From: Jaltomata sinuosa
Lineage: Eukaryota; Streptophyta; Magnoliopsida; Solanales; Solanaceae
DNA: 64,000 nt
Reading direction: 5' to 3'
Assembly: GCA_003996215.1 (NCBI GenBank)
Contig: QJPP01007217.1
Coordinates: 310,001 to 374,000, forward strand
This document shows positions 23,572-35,200 of the stretch, piece by piece. Position 1 is the stretch's first letter; the number at the start of each line of letters is the position of its first letter. The notes below the pieces were generated by a model. The model ran no database searches. It had not been told where the DNA came from and saw only the letters and a list, made by a program, of their open reading frames with translations. Position numbers and translations under genes: made by a program.

Positions 23572-24619
23572 TTCTCTTATAGCTACTGATAAATGTTCAA
23601 TATACGGGGAGAGACGGCTACAGGAGGTATTTTTTTTGTTATTTAATGCAAGTGAGGTGTATCTTTTTGCAGTGTGAGCTAGAAACATTGATAGAGCGTA
23701 GATATGCTTTTTGAGTTTGTGTTGCATAGTTACAAGCTAGATTCGAAGGGAAAGGAAATTAAAGTGTACCATTTTTTTTATTGTGAGGTCTAAGCATTTG
23801 AGTTTGGTTGTAAATTAATTGTGAGGTCTTAAGCATTTGAACTCCATTTCTTACCTCAAGTTTCATGACTACTACTGCTACTATACATCACTTCCAGAGG
23901 GGGGGAATTAAAATAAAGGGAAACGTACATAAATTATTCATTTGGACCTATTTAACCCGATGGATTATAATCTCACAAACTGCCTGTGCACTTCAAAATA
24001 AGGGATGTTATGATTATAATTTGAGCCTCAAATAATTGATAATATGTGTCATGGCACTTGACCATTAAACCATATCCTTAAAATTTATGTATTAGTACTA
24101 TACAGAAGAGGCTACAAGCAGGCAGGTGTTTGTCGACATGCCTGTTTGCATGCCAAGGGTATTTTCGATGTTTTTTTTTTTTTTTTTGGTTCTTTAAGAC
24201 TTTCGTATGTTGGTATATTTGAGAGAAAGACAAAAATGTCCACTCGACCAAACTATTATCATGTGAATGGCCATGAAATTGAATCTCCCATTTTTGTGGC
24301 CTTTTGACCTTTTCCGCTGGTCTTTGTACGTCATTGTTTCCTTTTTCTTTTTTTGTTGATCTTTTTTAAAAAATAAATAAATTATGTGCTTATATATATA
24401 TATACACACACAATCGTGATAAATATATTTTTATATAACAATAATATGATTTTTATACACATTCCATATTGATACATACAATACATATTTAATACCTACT
24501 GATACAATATAATGTATATCTGATACATGTATATAAATTATAATACATATACACTTGTGATAGATACATTTTTATACAACAATGATACAGTTCTATACAC
24601 ATCATACATAGATACATAT
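23572..24619. other. TIC110 3' flank and AT-rich spacer
   Basis: Contains the presumed 3' untranslated region, a T-run around 24170-24187 and, from about 24390, a low-complexity block of repeated ATACA/TATAC words (TTTATACAACAATGATACAG). This block resumes at 25708 after the inserted 1.07-kb element. I see no gene. Confidence 0.6.
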
Positions 24620-24628
24620 TTTATATAT

Positions 24629-25698
24629 GAGAAAATGCATAAAGTCCTCCCTAAAGTTGGACGTGGTTTGGATGTAGACACCTAAACTTTAAGGAAATCC
24701 TATTACTCCACTCAACAATTTCAAATTGATATTATTACATCTATTTCGGGTCAGCCTCAATTTTTAAAAGCAAATGTTAGTTACGCTCCAATCATCAATC
24801 GACACGTGTTAATTTAATTTATTTTAAACATTTTTCTTTTTCTTTCTTTTAACTTTATAATTTTTCTATTCCACAACCCACCCACCCCCTCTATGTGCTT
24901 CTTCTTCACTAACCCTTTTCCCCCATATTCTTTCCTCCATTCTTTTTTCTTCTACAACAACTAACCTTCTCTTTTTTAAAATATAAATAAAGACTTTTTC
25001 TTCATTCTTTTTATAGAACGTGCTTCTTCTTTTTCACATTCTTTCGTTATTTGTTTTGAACAAATTCAAAGTTATGGAATATTATTAATTTTTTTTTTAA
25101 TATAACTTTAGCAAAATTGAAAATGAAGATCTTGAAAAGAATCAACAAATTTTCCAAATTTTGTAAGGAGTTGAATTTAATTTCAAATAAAAATTAAATG
25201 TTGTCTCCTAATCATCTTGAAATTCAATAAATTTTATAAAATTATTCAGAATGTAAGAATTTTTTTCAGATTTTAAAGTGAATATGATTAAAATAATAAT
25301 AATAAAAGGTGAAAGAAATTGTGAAGAAATGATGAAATCGGAAGTGGGTTTGGGGTGGGGTGAGGTGGGGGTGGGGGTGAGGGGTGTGCCTAATGGAGAT
25401 GAAAAAATGATGGCAACAAACTAAAGAAGAAAGAGAAAAAGAAAATAAAAAAATTAAAATAACAAAAAAAAAGGAAAAATATATTTTATAAAGAGAAATT
25501 TATAAAAATAAAATTTTAATCTTTTTTTCGGTTCCTCACTCTCCTTAAGAGAGTGCATGCACTCTCTATGACATGTGGCCAAAAAAAATGCAATAATATC
25601 AGTTTAAAATTGTTGAGTGGGTAATAGGACCATTGTAAAGTTTAGGTGTCTACATTCAAATCACGTCCAACTTTAGGGGGGACTTTATGCATTTTCTC
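24629..25698. mobile_element. Mutator-like TIR element, 1.07 kb, long inverted repeats
   Basis: Terminal inverted repeats of about 110 bp. The left begins GAGAAAATGCATAAAGTCCT and the complement of the right begins GAGAAAATGCATAAAGTCCC. They share CTAAAGTTGGACGTG, GTAGACACCTAAACTTTA and CACTCAACAATTT. The flanks are TTTATATAT (24620-24628) and TTTATATAA (25699-25707), an 8-of-9 match, in keeping with the 9-bp duplication of Mutator-like elements. The interior is also roughly palindromic: a C-rich strand near 24870-24935 faces a G-rich strand near 25341-25385. No transposase frame is present. Confidence 0.8.
25341..25386 (+). other. G-rich tract with quadruplex potential
   Basis: Within the Mutator-like element there are six or more runs of three to five G separated by one to four bases (for example TTTGGGGTGGGGTGAGG and TGGGGGTGGGGGTGAGGGG). 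This meets the usual sequence rule for an intramolecular G-quadruplex; whether it folds is inference. Confidence 0.7.
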
Positions 25699-26065
25699 TT
25701 TATATAATAATGATACAGTTTCTATACACATTTTATACAAATACATATTCTTTACAACAATTATACGGTTTATACACAAAGGCCGAAATGGTCATTCGAT
25801 TGAAATTAGTTTGGCTGTATGGTCACCCCATATCTTTCCCCCTTATCTATGTATCTTTCCTCTTTTAGACAAAAAATTCAATCAACATTTACATAATGAC
25901 CCATATTATCCCTCGAAAAGATTTATTATACTTTGGCTGAACTTTGTGGGCCCATCTTAGCATTCACAACTTTTCCTTTAATCTTTGTAGTGGTATAATA
26001 GAGAATGCTCTAAAATAATTTTTTAACTGAGGTAATTATTTTTTGAGCAGACAACATATAAAATT

Positions 26066-26690
26066 TAGTGGGCGTTTTGTCATAAAAATAAAATATTTTT
26101 TATTTTGTTTAAAATTTTTAAAGCTGAAATTAGAGTTATATTTGGCCATACATCTTGCAAAAAATATTTAGAATTTAAATATACTTTTTCTAAATATGAC
26201 TTATATTGCCCAATTTCTAAAAAGTAAAAAAATCACCCTTGTCTAATTTACTTGAAACATACAATCAAATTTTCTCTAAAAGAGTAAAATTTTAAAATAG
26301 TTAATCACATAATGTCATAGGTTAGATTTCATACACGAGCTACTACATATTATTACAAGTATATTTTTATTTTATTTGAATTTTTTTAAGTTGCTGTTGA
26401 AGATGGAGTTTGTGTTTGATTATAATTTTTGCAAATAATATTTGATCGTTTTAACATATATTTTTTCAAAAAGCATGAAATATGATTTAAACATGAAATA
26501 TAATTTAAATTGGGTCATTTTTTTTAATAAAAAAAAACAAAAAATCAGGGTAAAATTTGAAAAAGAAAAATATAGTGAAAGTAAAAAAAATGAAAATAGG
26601 GTTTTGAGTGTTTTTGAAATTTCAAGTACTTCAAGTTGTATTTGAAATTTTCATGGTCAAAAGCTAATTTTCAAATAAAGCTAGTTCATG
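26066..26690. mobile_element. Degenerate MITE related to the 4885-5297 element
   Basis: The left end GTGGGCGTTTTGTCATAAAA and a right-end motif TTTTCATGGTCAAAAGC are inverted and resemble the GTTTGGCCATGA family. Internal GTTATATTTGGCCATACAT also matches. Boundaries are approximate and decay is advanced. Confidence 0.5.
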
Positions 26691-27544
26691 AGGAAAAGAT
26701 TACTCAAGTCTATATAAGTAGACTACCACTCCAATCCCCAACCAATGTAAGATTCTAACCCACTATAACGCCAAGCCCAAATACGGATGAACATGACTCT
26801 GATTCATGAGCTAGTTTTTGGGATTGAGTTAGGTTGAAGTGTCATATTTTTATATGATATTAAAATTAAGTCCATCCCCGTTTGGGCTCTCGACTTACAC
26901 TTTAGTTGAGCTTGAGCGTGAAGGGAAGGTGTTAGAGTGGGTTAGAGTCTCACATTGATTGAGAATGGGCTGGTGGTCTGCTTATGTGAACTTGGACAAT
27001 TTTTTCCACATGAGGTAGTTTTTTGAGTTGAGTTAGGTCTAACTGTCCTGTCTTTATAGAAAGAAACTGAAGTTACTTTTTAAAGGTAGAAATATTTTAG
27101 GACTTTGAATCAAATTACTCAAATTTTTATAGTAATAAATGATATTCTTTTGAAAAAGATCCAAGGTGTGTACTGCAAACACAAAATAAATATTCTATTG
27201 AACTTGAATTGAATCTTACCAATTTAAATAATAAAATTACTATTTAAAGACTTTATGGCTTGTAGAAATATTAAGTTATAAACAATAAGTAAGAAGAAAT
27301 AAAATGTAAAACACAAAATTTTGGCTATAAGTCTTGAATTGGTTTACATGCACTTCAATTATTTAATCAAATAATTGCATTTGTTTTAGTAATACAAAAA
27401 CTAAATAATTATATCAATCAAAGCATATAGAAAGATATTGAAGAAGACGAGTCACCTTTAATTGATTCAGAAAAGAGATAAATATTTTGTGAGCTGTCAT
27501 GGCTCAAATTTGCAAATATCTATTTTCTAGCAAACTGAAATTGA

Positions 27545-27712
27545 AATAGTTTCGCACAAGCCTTCCGTGAGATGGTAGCTGACCAACTCCTCATTGGTTG
27601 GATGGAATCTAAAACCAACGACATTGACAGAGTCATTGTCCTCTTCTATATTGTTCGTGTTGTAATAGGCTTCTGTCGATATTATAAAGTGCTTTTTTTA
27701 CCCTATTTTTGA
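27545..27712 (+). pseudogene. Unidentified coding-like fragment, 55 codons open
   Basis: In DNA otherwise full of stops, one frame stays open for 55 codons, with more even base composition than its surroundings. It contains FAQAFREMVADQLLIGWME and later RVIVLFYIVRVVIGFCRYY. There is no ATG at the start, no splice context that I trust, and no flanking exon. I do not recognise the family. It may be a captured or processed gene fragment; chance is also possible. Confidence 0.3.
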
Positions 27713-28579
27713 CCTAAACATAAAAAATTAATATTTAAGGGTTTTATTCAAAAAATCACCCCGAAAACATAAATATACAGAGAAAAATAGATGTATAATT
27801 AAAAAGGAACAAAATGTTGTAACCCAACAAATACTATTTCAAGAGAGTATACTATTATAACCAAAAATTTAGCCATGATGAATGAAAAACTGATGTAAAT
27901 TTTTAAATTTAATAAAAAAACAAGGAGTATTTGTTACATGTAATAAAGACGAAAACAACACCAAGAATACCTTTATATTTTTTACTTATTTGTATGTAAC
28001 TTACTTATTGTAACAAAAAACACATTAAACTCAGATATAATTACTTAATAATTAATTTCTAGTAAATTCTAATCAACTCATTATGGAGACGATGTACAAT
28101 TACTAACAATTAATCTTAAGAAAATTGTGATCATCAAGTTATTTGCTGGGAGAATTCAGTACTAGTTTAGACTTTGGAGTTGTTATTTGATACAATAATT
28201 TTAGTCAAATCAAAATGTGAAAATATAGCATGCATCTAATTAGTATTGTAACTAGACTTCTTCTTTAGTTTCATTATTTGAGTTCCCAATTTTTGGTGAT
28301 TTATAAGACTCGAATAAGTGGGCTACAATCGAAATTTTGGAACATATACATTTCAATCTATTTTTGAAACAGAAATTGAAATCAATACGTATCTTTTTTT
28401 CCCAAGTAAGATGGTAATTTACGTTTGTGCAACTGTTGGTCTTGAGATGAGTTAATTCTATAAAGGGAACTTATGTTATCCAAGATGAAGAGAAAAAGGG
28501 TATTTAGGGACATTTCTAATTAGATTTTAGAATCATTGGACTTCTATTCATGGATGGTATTAATGGGTTAGTCAATTTT

Positions 28580-28834
28580 ATGATCGCTCAATACGTAAAT
28601 TAAATTATTTTAGGATTATAATTTTGAAATTATAATTTTTGAATTTATTTATACATATATGAGATGGTATAAAATAATTCTATATTGGATGAGATAAAAT
28701 AGAATATCTCATGACTAAGTTTGAGATTAGAATTGATGAAAATAAATTAATATTATTAATCAAATATAATATAAATTTAATATCAAATTTAATGATGAGA
28801 TATATTATTTTATCCCGCGTACCAAACGACTAGG
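28580..28834. mobile_element. AT-rich MITE, family also at 57004-57252
   Basis: The left block TACGTAAATTAAATTATTTT plus GGATTATAATTT, and the right block ATATTATTTTATCCCGCGTACC, match in inverted order the copy at 57004-57252 (AAAATAATTTAATCTACATA and GAGATAAGGTGGAATATCTG). Both are about 250 bp and lack coding sequence. A weaker relative is at about 52745-52970. Confidence 0.55.
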
Positions 28835-29904
28835 AATAGTACCACATAAGACCAAAATTGGGTGTATTCAAATGTTGCAACGTGAAACAATATTGACCAT
28901 CTTTCTAATCTCATGGGACCCATCCGTCTCCCATGTTCTACTTTATTCAGCTCTACACTTTTCTATATTATATGAAATAATGCACAAAATTTATAGTTTA
29001 GTAGTCACTTAATTATAGCATAACATAATCTACAAACAAATAAATTTCATATATGATCACGTAACAATTACTTATTTTCATAAAGTTCACTTAATTATTC
29101 TTTTTCACACAAAAATTACTAAACTTTAAAATACTAACTAAAAAATCATAAAAACTAAAAATGCTAAACTTTTCAATGCTAACGATGAACATGGGATTAC
29201 AAACTACGTGTAATAACGCGCTAATAATCGCCACAAATTAACTATAAGGAGATGAGCTGGACCAGTAATGCAGCGAGTACATTTAATTAGCCAAACAGCA
29301 GCAAGTGAGGGGAGCCATACCAACCTGACATTAATGTAATCTCTCGATTTTCTTTTTAGTTGGCATGTTGCACTTCTCAAGAATTAATTTGATTAATTTT
29401 TAAAGCTCAATTAGATTATATTAACTTAATATTTTAAAATTAAAATTTAGATATTCAAAAACTATACGAAAAATACTTTAAGTTACAATTTTTTTTATAT
29501 CAATATGATGAAAAAATATATGTTAAAATATTAATCAAACTTTATGTTGTTTGACTTTCAAAATAAAAATCACTACAACTAAAAAGAAACTAAGAGAGTA
29601 CAAATATTTATCTTAAAAGGTAAAACGTAATCAAAACAACGAGGAAGTAGTGATGGTAAGGTTACCTGAGTTTCACGTTTCTCACCCTCACCGCTGTACC
29701 AAGAAACATAAAATTAGGGATCGTTTCATAATTGATTAGAATTATGCACCTATTGATAATATAGGTAGTATTTTATTTTTTATGCAAAATTTTAAATTGT
29801 AAACTAAACGTCATATTATTTTTAGGAATAATTTTAAAAATATATTGTTTAAAAAAAAATTACATTTACATAATCCATAAAAATAATTACACCCGCAATA
29901 ACTC

Positions 29905-30085
29905 AGTTTTACACGATATATATCTTTATACATCTTTATATGTATTTATATATCTTTATACAATATTATACAATATTATACACTTACTGTATAGGAATGT
30001 ATAAGCTTGTATAAACGTGCATAGTAGTGTATAAGAAGTGCGTATATATACTTTTTTGCTGTTATACGAAATTATACGAACTTAT
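29905..30085. repeat. TATAC-rich simple-sequence block
   Basis: Irregular repetition of TTATAC/GTATA words (TATACAATATTATACAATAT). The style is similar to the block broken by the Mutator-like element at 24390-25780. Confidence 0.6.
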
Positions 30086-31446
30086 ACAAAAATTGTGTTT
30101 GGTTTCTTAGGAACTTCAACTACGAAACTCCATTCAAAATGAGTCAATCTTTTTCAAATAGCTTCACATTTTAACAACAACTTCAAAATGACATCCCTAA
30201 TAAACTACAATCATCAATTTATTAAATTTTTTTAACAAATTCAAAACCCATTTATTAGTTTTCGCTCTTGGATAGATTCACACTGTAGTGCCTTCACTCA
30301 AGTGTGCATCCTGCCTGTGCTACTCATGTAAGCTTGTCTTAATCGTCCTTTATCAACACTACCTTCTTGAAATACTAATTCTTTGTAAAGTCAATTTCTA
30401 TTTAGTGGGATAAGTTTTTAAACTTTAGATCTCCAACAACATAAAGAAAAAAAAGAAGAAAGAAAAATAAAATAAGCAGCCATTATTATCATGGATAACC
30501 AACAAAAGTTCTAAGCTTTCATACAATTTCACCTTCTTCCTTATTACACCTCGGCCAGCAGCAATAGGCAAATTGGCCTACCAAAAAATTGGGCTAGCTC
30601 ATGTTATTTTAAAAAGTTGGGCCAAAAGATGTGATAATTTTATCTCGATTTCCTCATAATTTATATATGTATTAGTTATGCGGATTTCTAAATTGCAAAT
30701 CAAACATCATATTAGTTTTATACATAAATAATTTACCTCCTAACTAGTTATCAAACGTAATATTACTTATGCATAATTTAATATCTGCATAGCTCACCTC
30801 CAAATCAACTACCAAATGATTCCTTAGTGTTTGATTCACAAATTTATTTAACTTCACTTAAAATGAAATTGAAAATTTTAATTTGAGGAGTATTTCACAT
30901 AAAAATACTAGTTTTAACTTACAAACTTTAATATTTTATGATGAAATTTATATTCAAACACAATTAAATTTCAAATATTCTTCTTGCAATATTGTTTAAT
31001 TTTGATTTTCAACACTTGAATGTAAAGAACCCTTCAACAGTTTGCTAGTATGATAATGGAAGATGCGTTCATAACTATGGAAGTAAAGACATCAAAACAC
31101 TTTTAAATTTGTTCGATAAATTTACTTAAGATGAGAAATGCGTTCATAATTATTTTAAAAAGCTAAAATATATATAAGTACTTTCTTTTCTCTCATTTTT
31201 ATCCCGCTTTTTCATCTTTATTTTTCTCCTACAACAAAAAAGTGTTTAACAACACTCGTTTACCAAACATATTAATAGTTTTTTTTTTTTTTTTTCAAGT
31301 TTCAACACTTTATTATCCAAATATTTATTTGCTTATTTATAAGCATTTATTTTTAACTTTTAATCACATATGCTTAAAAGTTACTTTTTAAAGCAAATTC
31401 AAATGGGCTCTTAGTGTCTCAAAAATAAAATTGTTTATTATTATAA

Positions 31447-31785
31447 GGACCCGTTTGGCCATGAATATTATTCATTTTATTCTAAAATATTTATTCGCTT
31501 TATTCAGAAATATTTGTTTGGCCATAAAAATACCTCAAGAGGCGTTTTCACTTTATTTGGTTTCACTCTTTTCACTTTTTAATTTATTTATTTTCATAGA
31601 ATAACCCCATTTAAATAATATTGCATGTTCAAATTTTTCTTTTTGATTTTCTTAAAAAATACATTTAAATTTTAAATATTAACTCTAAATACTATGACTA
31701 AAACACAACTCCAACTCCAACTTTTAAAAAATTTCAAATAAAATAAATATATTTTTGTTTTTCATCGCGAAAATACTCAAAATTA
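31447..31785. mobile_element. MITE of the GTTTGGCCATGA family, copy 2
   Basis: Shares with 4885-5297 the left end CGTTTGGCCATGAATATT, internal TTTGGCCATAAAAATAC, the CTTTTCACTTTTTAATTTA run, AATAACCCCATTTAAATAAT and ACACAACTCCAACTCCAAC. The right end is eroded. Confidence 0.65.
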
Positions 31786-32241
31786 TTTCTTAGATAGCAA
31801 AAAGTGTAAAAGAAAACAAGTAAAAGTGAGCTGGTAACCAATGGGTGACTCACAGCTTGGTAGCCTTATCCACAGTCTTCTTAGCTAAACTCTTTTTAAA
31901 CCCCACCCACAATTCTCCATATTTTTTTCATTATTCACTTCTCCATATTTTCGTCAGTTTTCTGGGAAAAATCTTATTTTTTTCCTTCACTCAATTGCTA
32001 GATTCAAGGAGCTAAAAACAATTGTATTATTTTAATTCATCAAAAGCTACTTTGGTTCAGCTGACAAATTTTCAGCAACCAATCTTTATGGGATTTTATT
32101 GCCTTATTTATACACCTTCAATTAAAAAACCCTTTTTTGTAAACCCTGCAATTCTATGATATTCAGCTTGAATCTGTATAGTCAAGAGGGGAATTCGTAG
32201 CTCTGAAGTTTTTTTTTTTTTTTTGATTGGAGTAGAAGATA

Positions 32242-35200
32242 ATGACGATTGTTTCATTACCAGGAAGTTCAGGGTACTTGGATGCTAGTAATAATAGGAA
32301 AGTTTCTTACTTCAGCAATCCCTATGTACTGGGTTTGACTTTCATTGCGGGTATTGGAGGTCTCCTTTTCGGATACGACACAGGTAAACAAAAAATATAG
32401 AGAACAAACAACCTGATATTAAGTAAAAATTAAGTTTTTTTTTTTCCTGTTTGGTTAAGTGTTTGTGATAATTTTGCACCTTTGATTATGACAGATATGT
32501 CGATTTTGGAGGATAGTCTATTTAGGGGAAAAAATTTAAGAGGGTAGTTTTGACCTTTTTGGAAAATTATAGTTTGATTGGTGGGTGGTTTTGCTTAATG
32601 TACTGATGATTATGATAGATTTGGATTTGATTTGTACATGTAGATTTGCAATTAGTTGAGTAAAAACTAGTCATTAGCCTAAAAAACTTTGGCTTTAATT
32701 TGGGGGTCTTTTTATTATGAGAACCATTCTTTATTTTCAGTGAAAAGTAAAACAAGTTATTTGGACTGTTTTTTATTTATAAACATGGAGTTGGTGAGTA
32801 GACAACTATCAAGATATGTTTAGTTAACTGGAACATTAATATATAGGAACTTATAATTGACAAGTTGTAGATTACAATTTTTTTGAAACAACTCAAAACT
32901 CAACCACCTACAGATTTAATGGATTACTAAATTACAGAAAGTGTGTTGTTATGACATGGGGATAAGATAATTAGTGGCAAGAATCTTCATGACACCAAAC
33001 TAAATTATAATTTTTTTCTGTAAAAGCTATGAAATAAATTATTGCATTTGTTTTCTCACAGAAATATGTTCTCTCTTCTTGTTTTTGCATCTTATATTGT
33101 CAATTACGTAACCTGACTATGATTAAATTATCTCACAAATCTTCGACTTGGCTGTAGGAGTAATATCTGGTGCACTTCTGTACATTAAGGATGATTTTCC
33201 TGAAGTCAGTCAAAGCAGTTTCCTACAGGTATATGAATAACCAATTTTATTGTGAGCTCTATTGTAGAATCCGGACCTAACCATTAAATAAGAAGTTATC
33301 GGAACAACGCAACTTGTGAGCACAAAAGCTGGTCCAACATAATCATATGGCTTGTTGGAATTATTAAAGAAATTAATGGATGGGACGGGGAATGGGTGAG
33401 GTTGGAGCTCAAGTATTACTCTACTGATAATAACAGATTGTTATCTTAGTTTCTGAGAAAAGGATGTTGATTTGAGTCGTCTTGTCAGTTACATTGAAGG
33501 GACTGTTCTAACCTTATCCAAGAATTTCTGATAACTAAATGGTTTAATTTATTATGCTTGAGCTTTTTTGTTTTAGTGGTAATTTGTTTGAAGAGACAGC
33601 TGTGATGCAAAATGATGTGATGCTACTTGTATTTATTGTGATGATGCAAACACGGGATGTGATTTATCAGCTATCACATGTGCTTTTACTTCGTTGTTGA
33701 AGTGAACTCTCCAAATTTATTACCAATGTTGCCTTTGCTAATTATACAATAAATAGGACTTTCAATTGCCGACCTCCTCCCCATTTCTGCAGCGAGCCGA
33801 TAACACTTAATAGGTGGTCCTATTTCTGGTCAATTTGGGTTTTGTCCCCTAGAAGTTTTGCTTCATGATTTTGCAGGAAACTATTGTCAGTATGGCATTG
33901 GTTGGTGCGATGATTGGAGCTGCTGCTGGGGGCTGGATTAATGATTCTTTTGGACGGAAGAGAGCTACTCTGTCTGCTGATGTTGTTTTCATAATGGGAT
34001 CTGTGGTAATGGCTGCAGCTCCGGATCCATACATTCTTATACTTGGACGGCTCTTAGTAGGCCTGGGAGTTGGTGTTGCTTCTGTCACTGCTCCTGTTTA
34101 CATTGCTGAAGCATCGCCATCAGAAATTCGTGGGGGCCTTGTGAGCACAAATGTACTAATGATTACGGGTGGACAATTTCTTTCCTACCTTGTGAATCTT
34201 GCTTTCACAGAGGTTAGATATTTCTTCTTATCTCCTGCATTTTCTAACTTCATATTACTGAGATTTTTTGATAACTTAAAAATGAGCAAAATCTTATGTT
34301 GCACGTGGATTACTTGACAAAATCAAAAGCTTAAAATGTTCAAAGAAAAAACTGCACTTAGGGATTTAGTCGAGCTTGTAGTCTAAATATTACTCCCTCC
34401 ATTTCATTTTATGTGCCTTAATTTGAATGGGAGCGGAGTTTAAGAAATTAAGGAAGCTTGTGGTCTTAAACTAAAGACGTGTATAAAGTACCAAAGTGGC
34501 CTTTGAATCTTGCGGCCTTGAACATGCCATGCGGGATGTTTGAGTTAAAGAGCTACCACATATAGAAAGTAGTATTCTTTTCGAAATAAACTTAAAAGGA
34601 AAGTAAGACACAAAATTTGAAACAGAGGAAGTACTATTATTTAGTTTGCTTCTATCATTTGGTACTCTCCATCTTTGAAATTGATATAGTGTCTATGGGG
34701 GTACGAACTTGTATTTAGCCATATGCATACAATTACATATGCATTATTACCGCATAAAAGCAGATAAGTTAGGGAAAGAACTGCTTATGTTTTGAGATCT
34801 GCAGATCAAGTTCTAACTTAAAAACACTACTGAGAAAATCAAACTTTTTGTTTCTGTATCCTCATCTGCTCCTTTAACTGGTTGTTCCTATAACTAGATC
34901 ACTCTCTTGGGTCCACAGCAATTCTGAGGTTTTAGTCTGCCATTTATGGGTGGCTCCACATGAATAGGTTTTCATGGGGGGTTGCAGGAGGGTTAACACT
35001 AAATGTGTAGCTGTTGGGGTCATATCATTTATTAGATTTAATATTCTACTGAGTATCTGGTCCTTAAGGGATTGACTGAGTGGCCTAGGAATATGAGCAA
35101 CAACTTGGGGTCCAAGGTTCGAAGTTCCATTACAATATTCATTGTTCGTCCATCAGCTCCTTTCGGATTAGCCGTCACCTGTGCTTGTAGATTGTAACAG

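Larger units (their letters stand above)
25708..32241. other. Gene-poor AT-rich spacer upstream of INT1
   Basis: Holds decayed MITEs (26066-26690, 28580-28834, 31447-31785), a TATAC-rich simple-sequence block (29905-30085), a T-run at 31280-31297 and one short coding-like stretch (27545-27712). The INT1 leader probably begins after about 31860, where the sequence becomes pyrimidine-rich (CTTCTCC, TTTCCTTCACTC). I see no complete gene. Confidence 0.6.

Noticed and set aside
24390..25780. A single long simple-sequence region
   Set aside because: The TATAC-rich block is interrupted by a TIR element with near-perfect flanking duplications, so it is one block split by an insertion.
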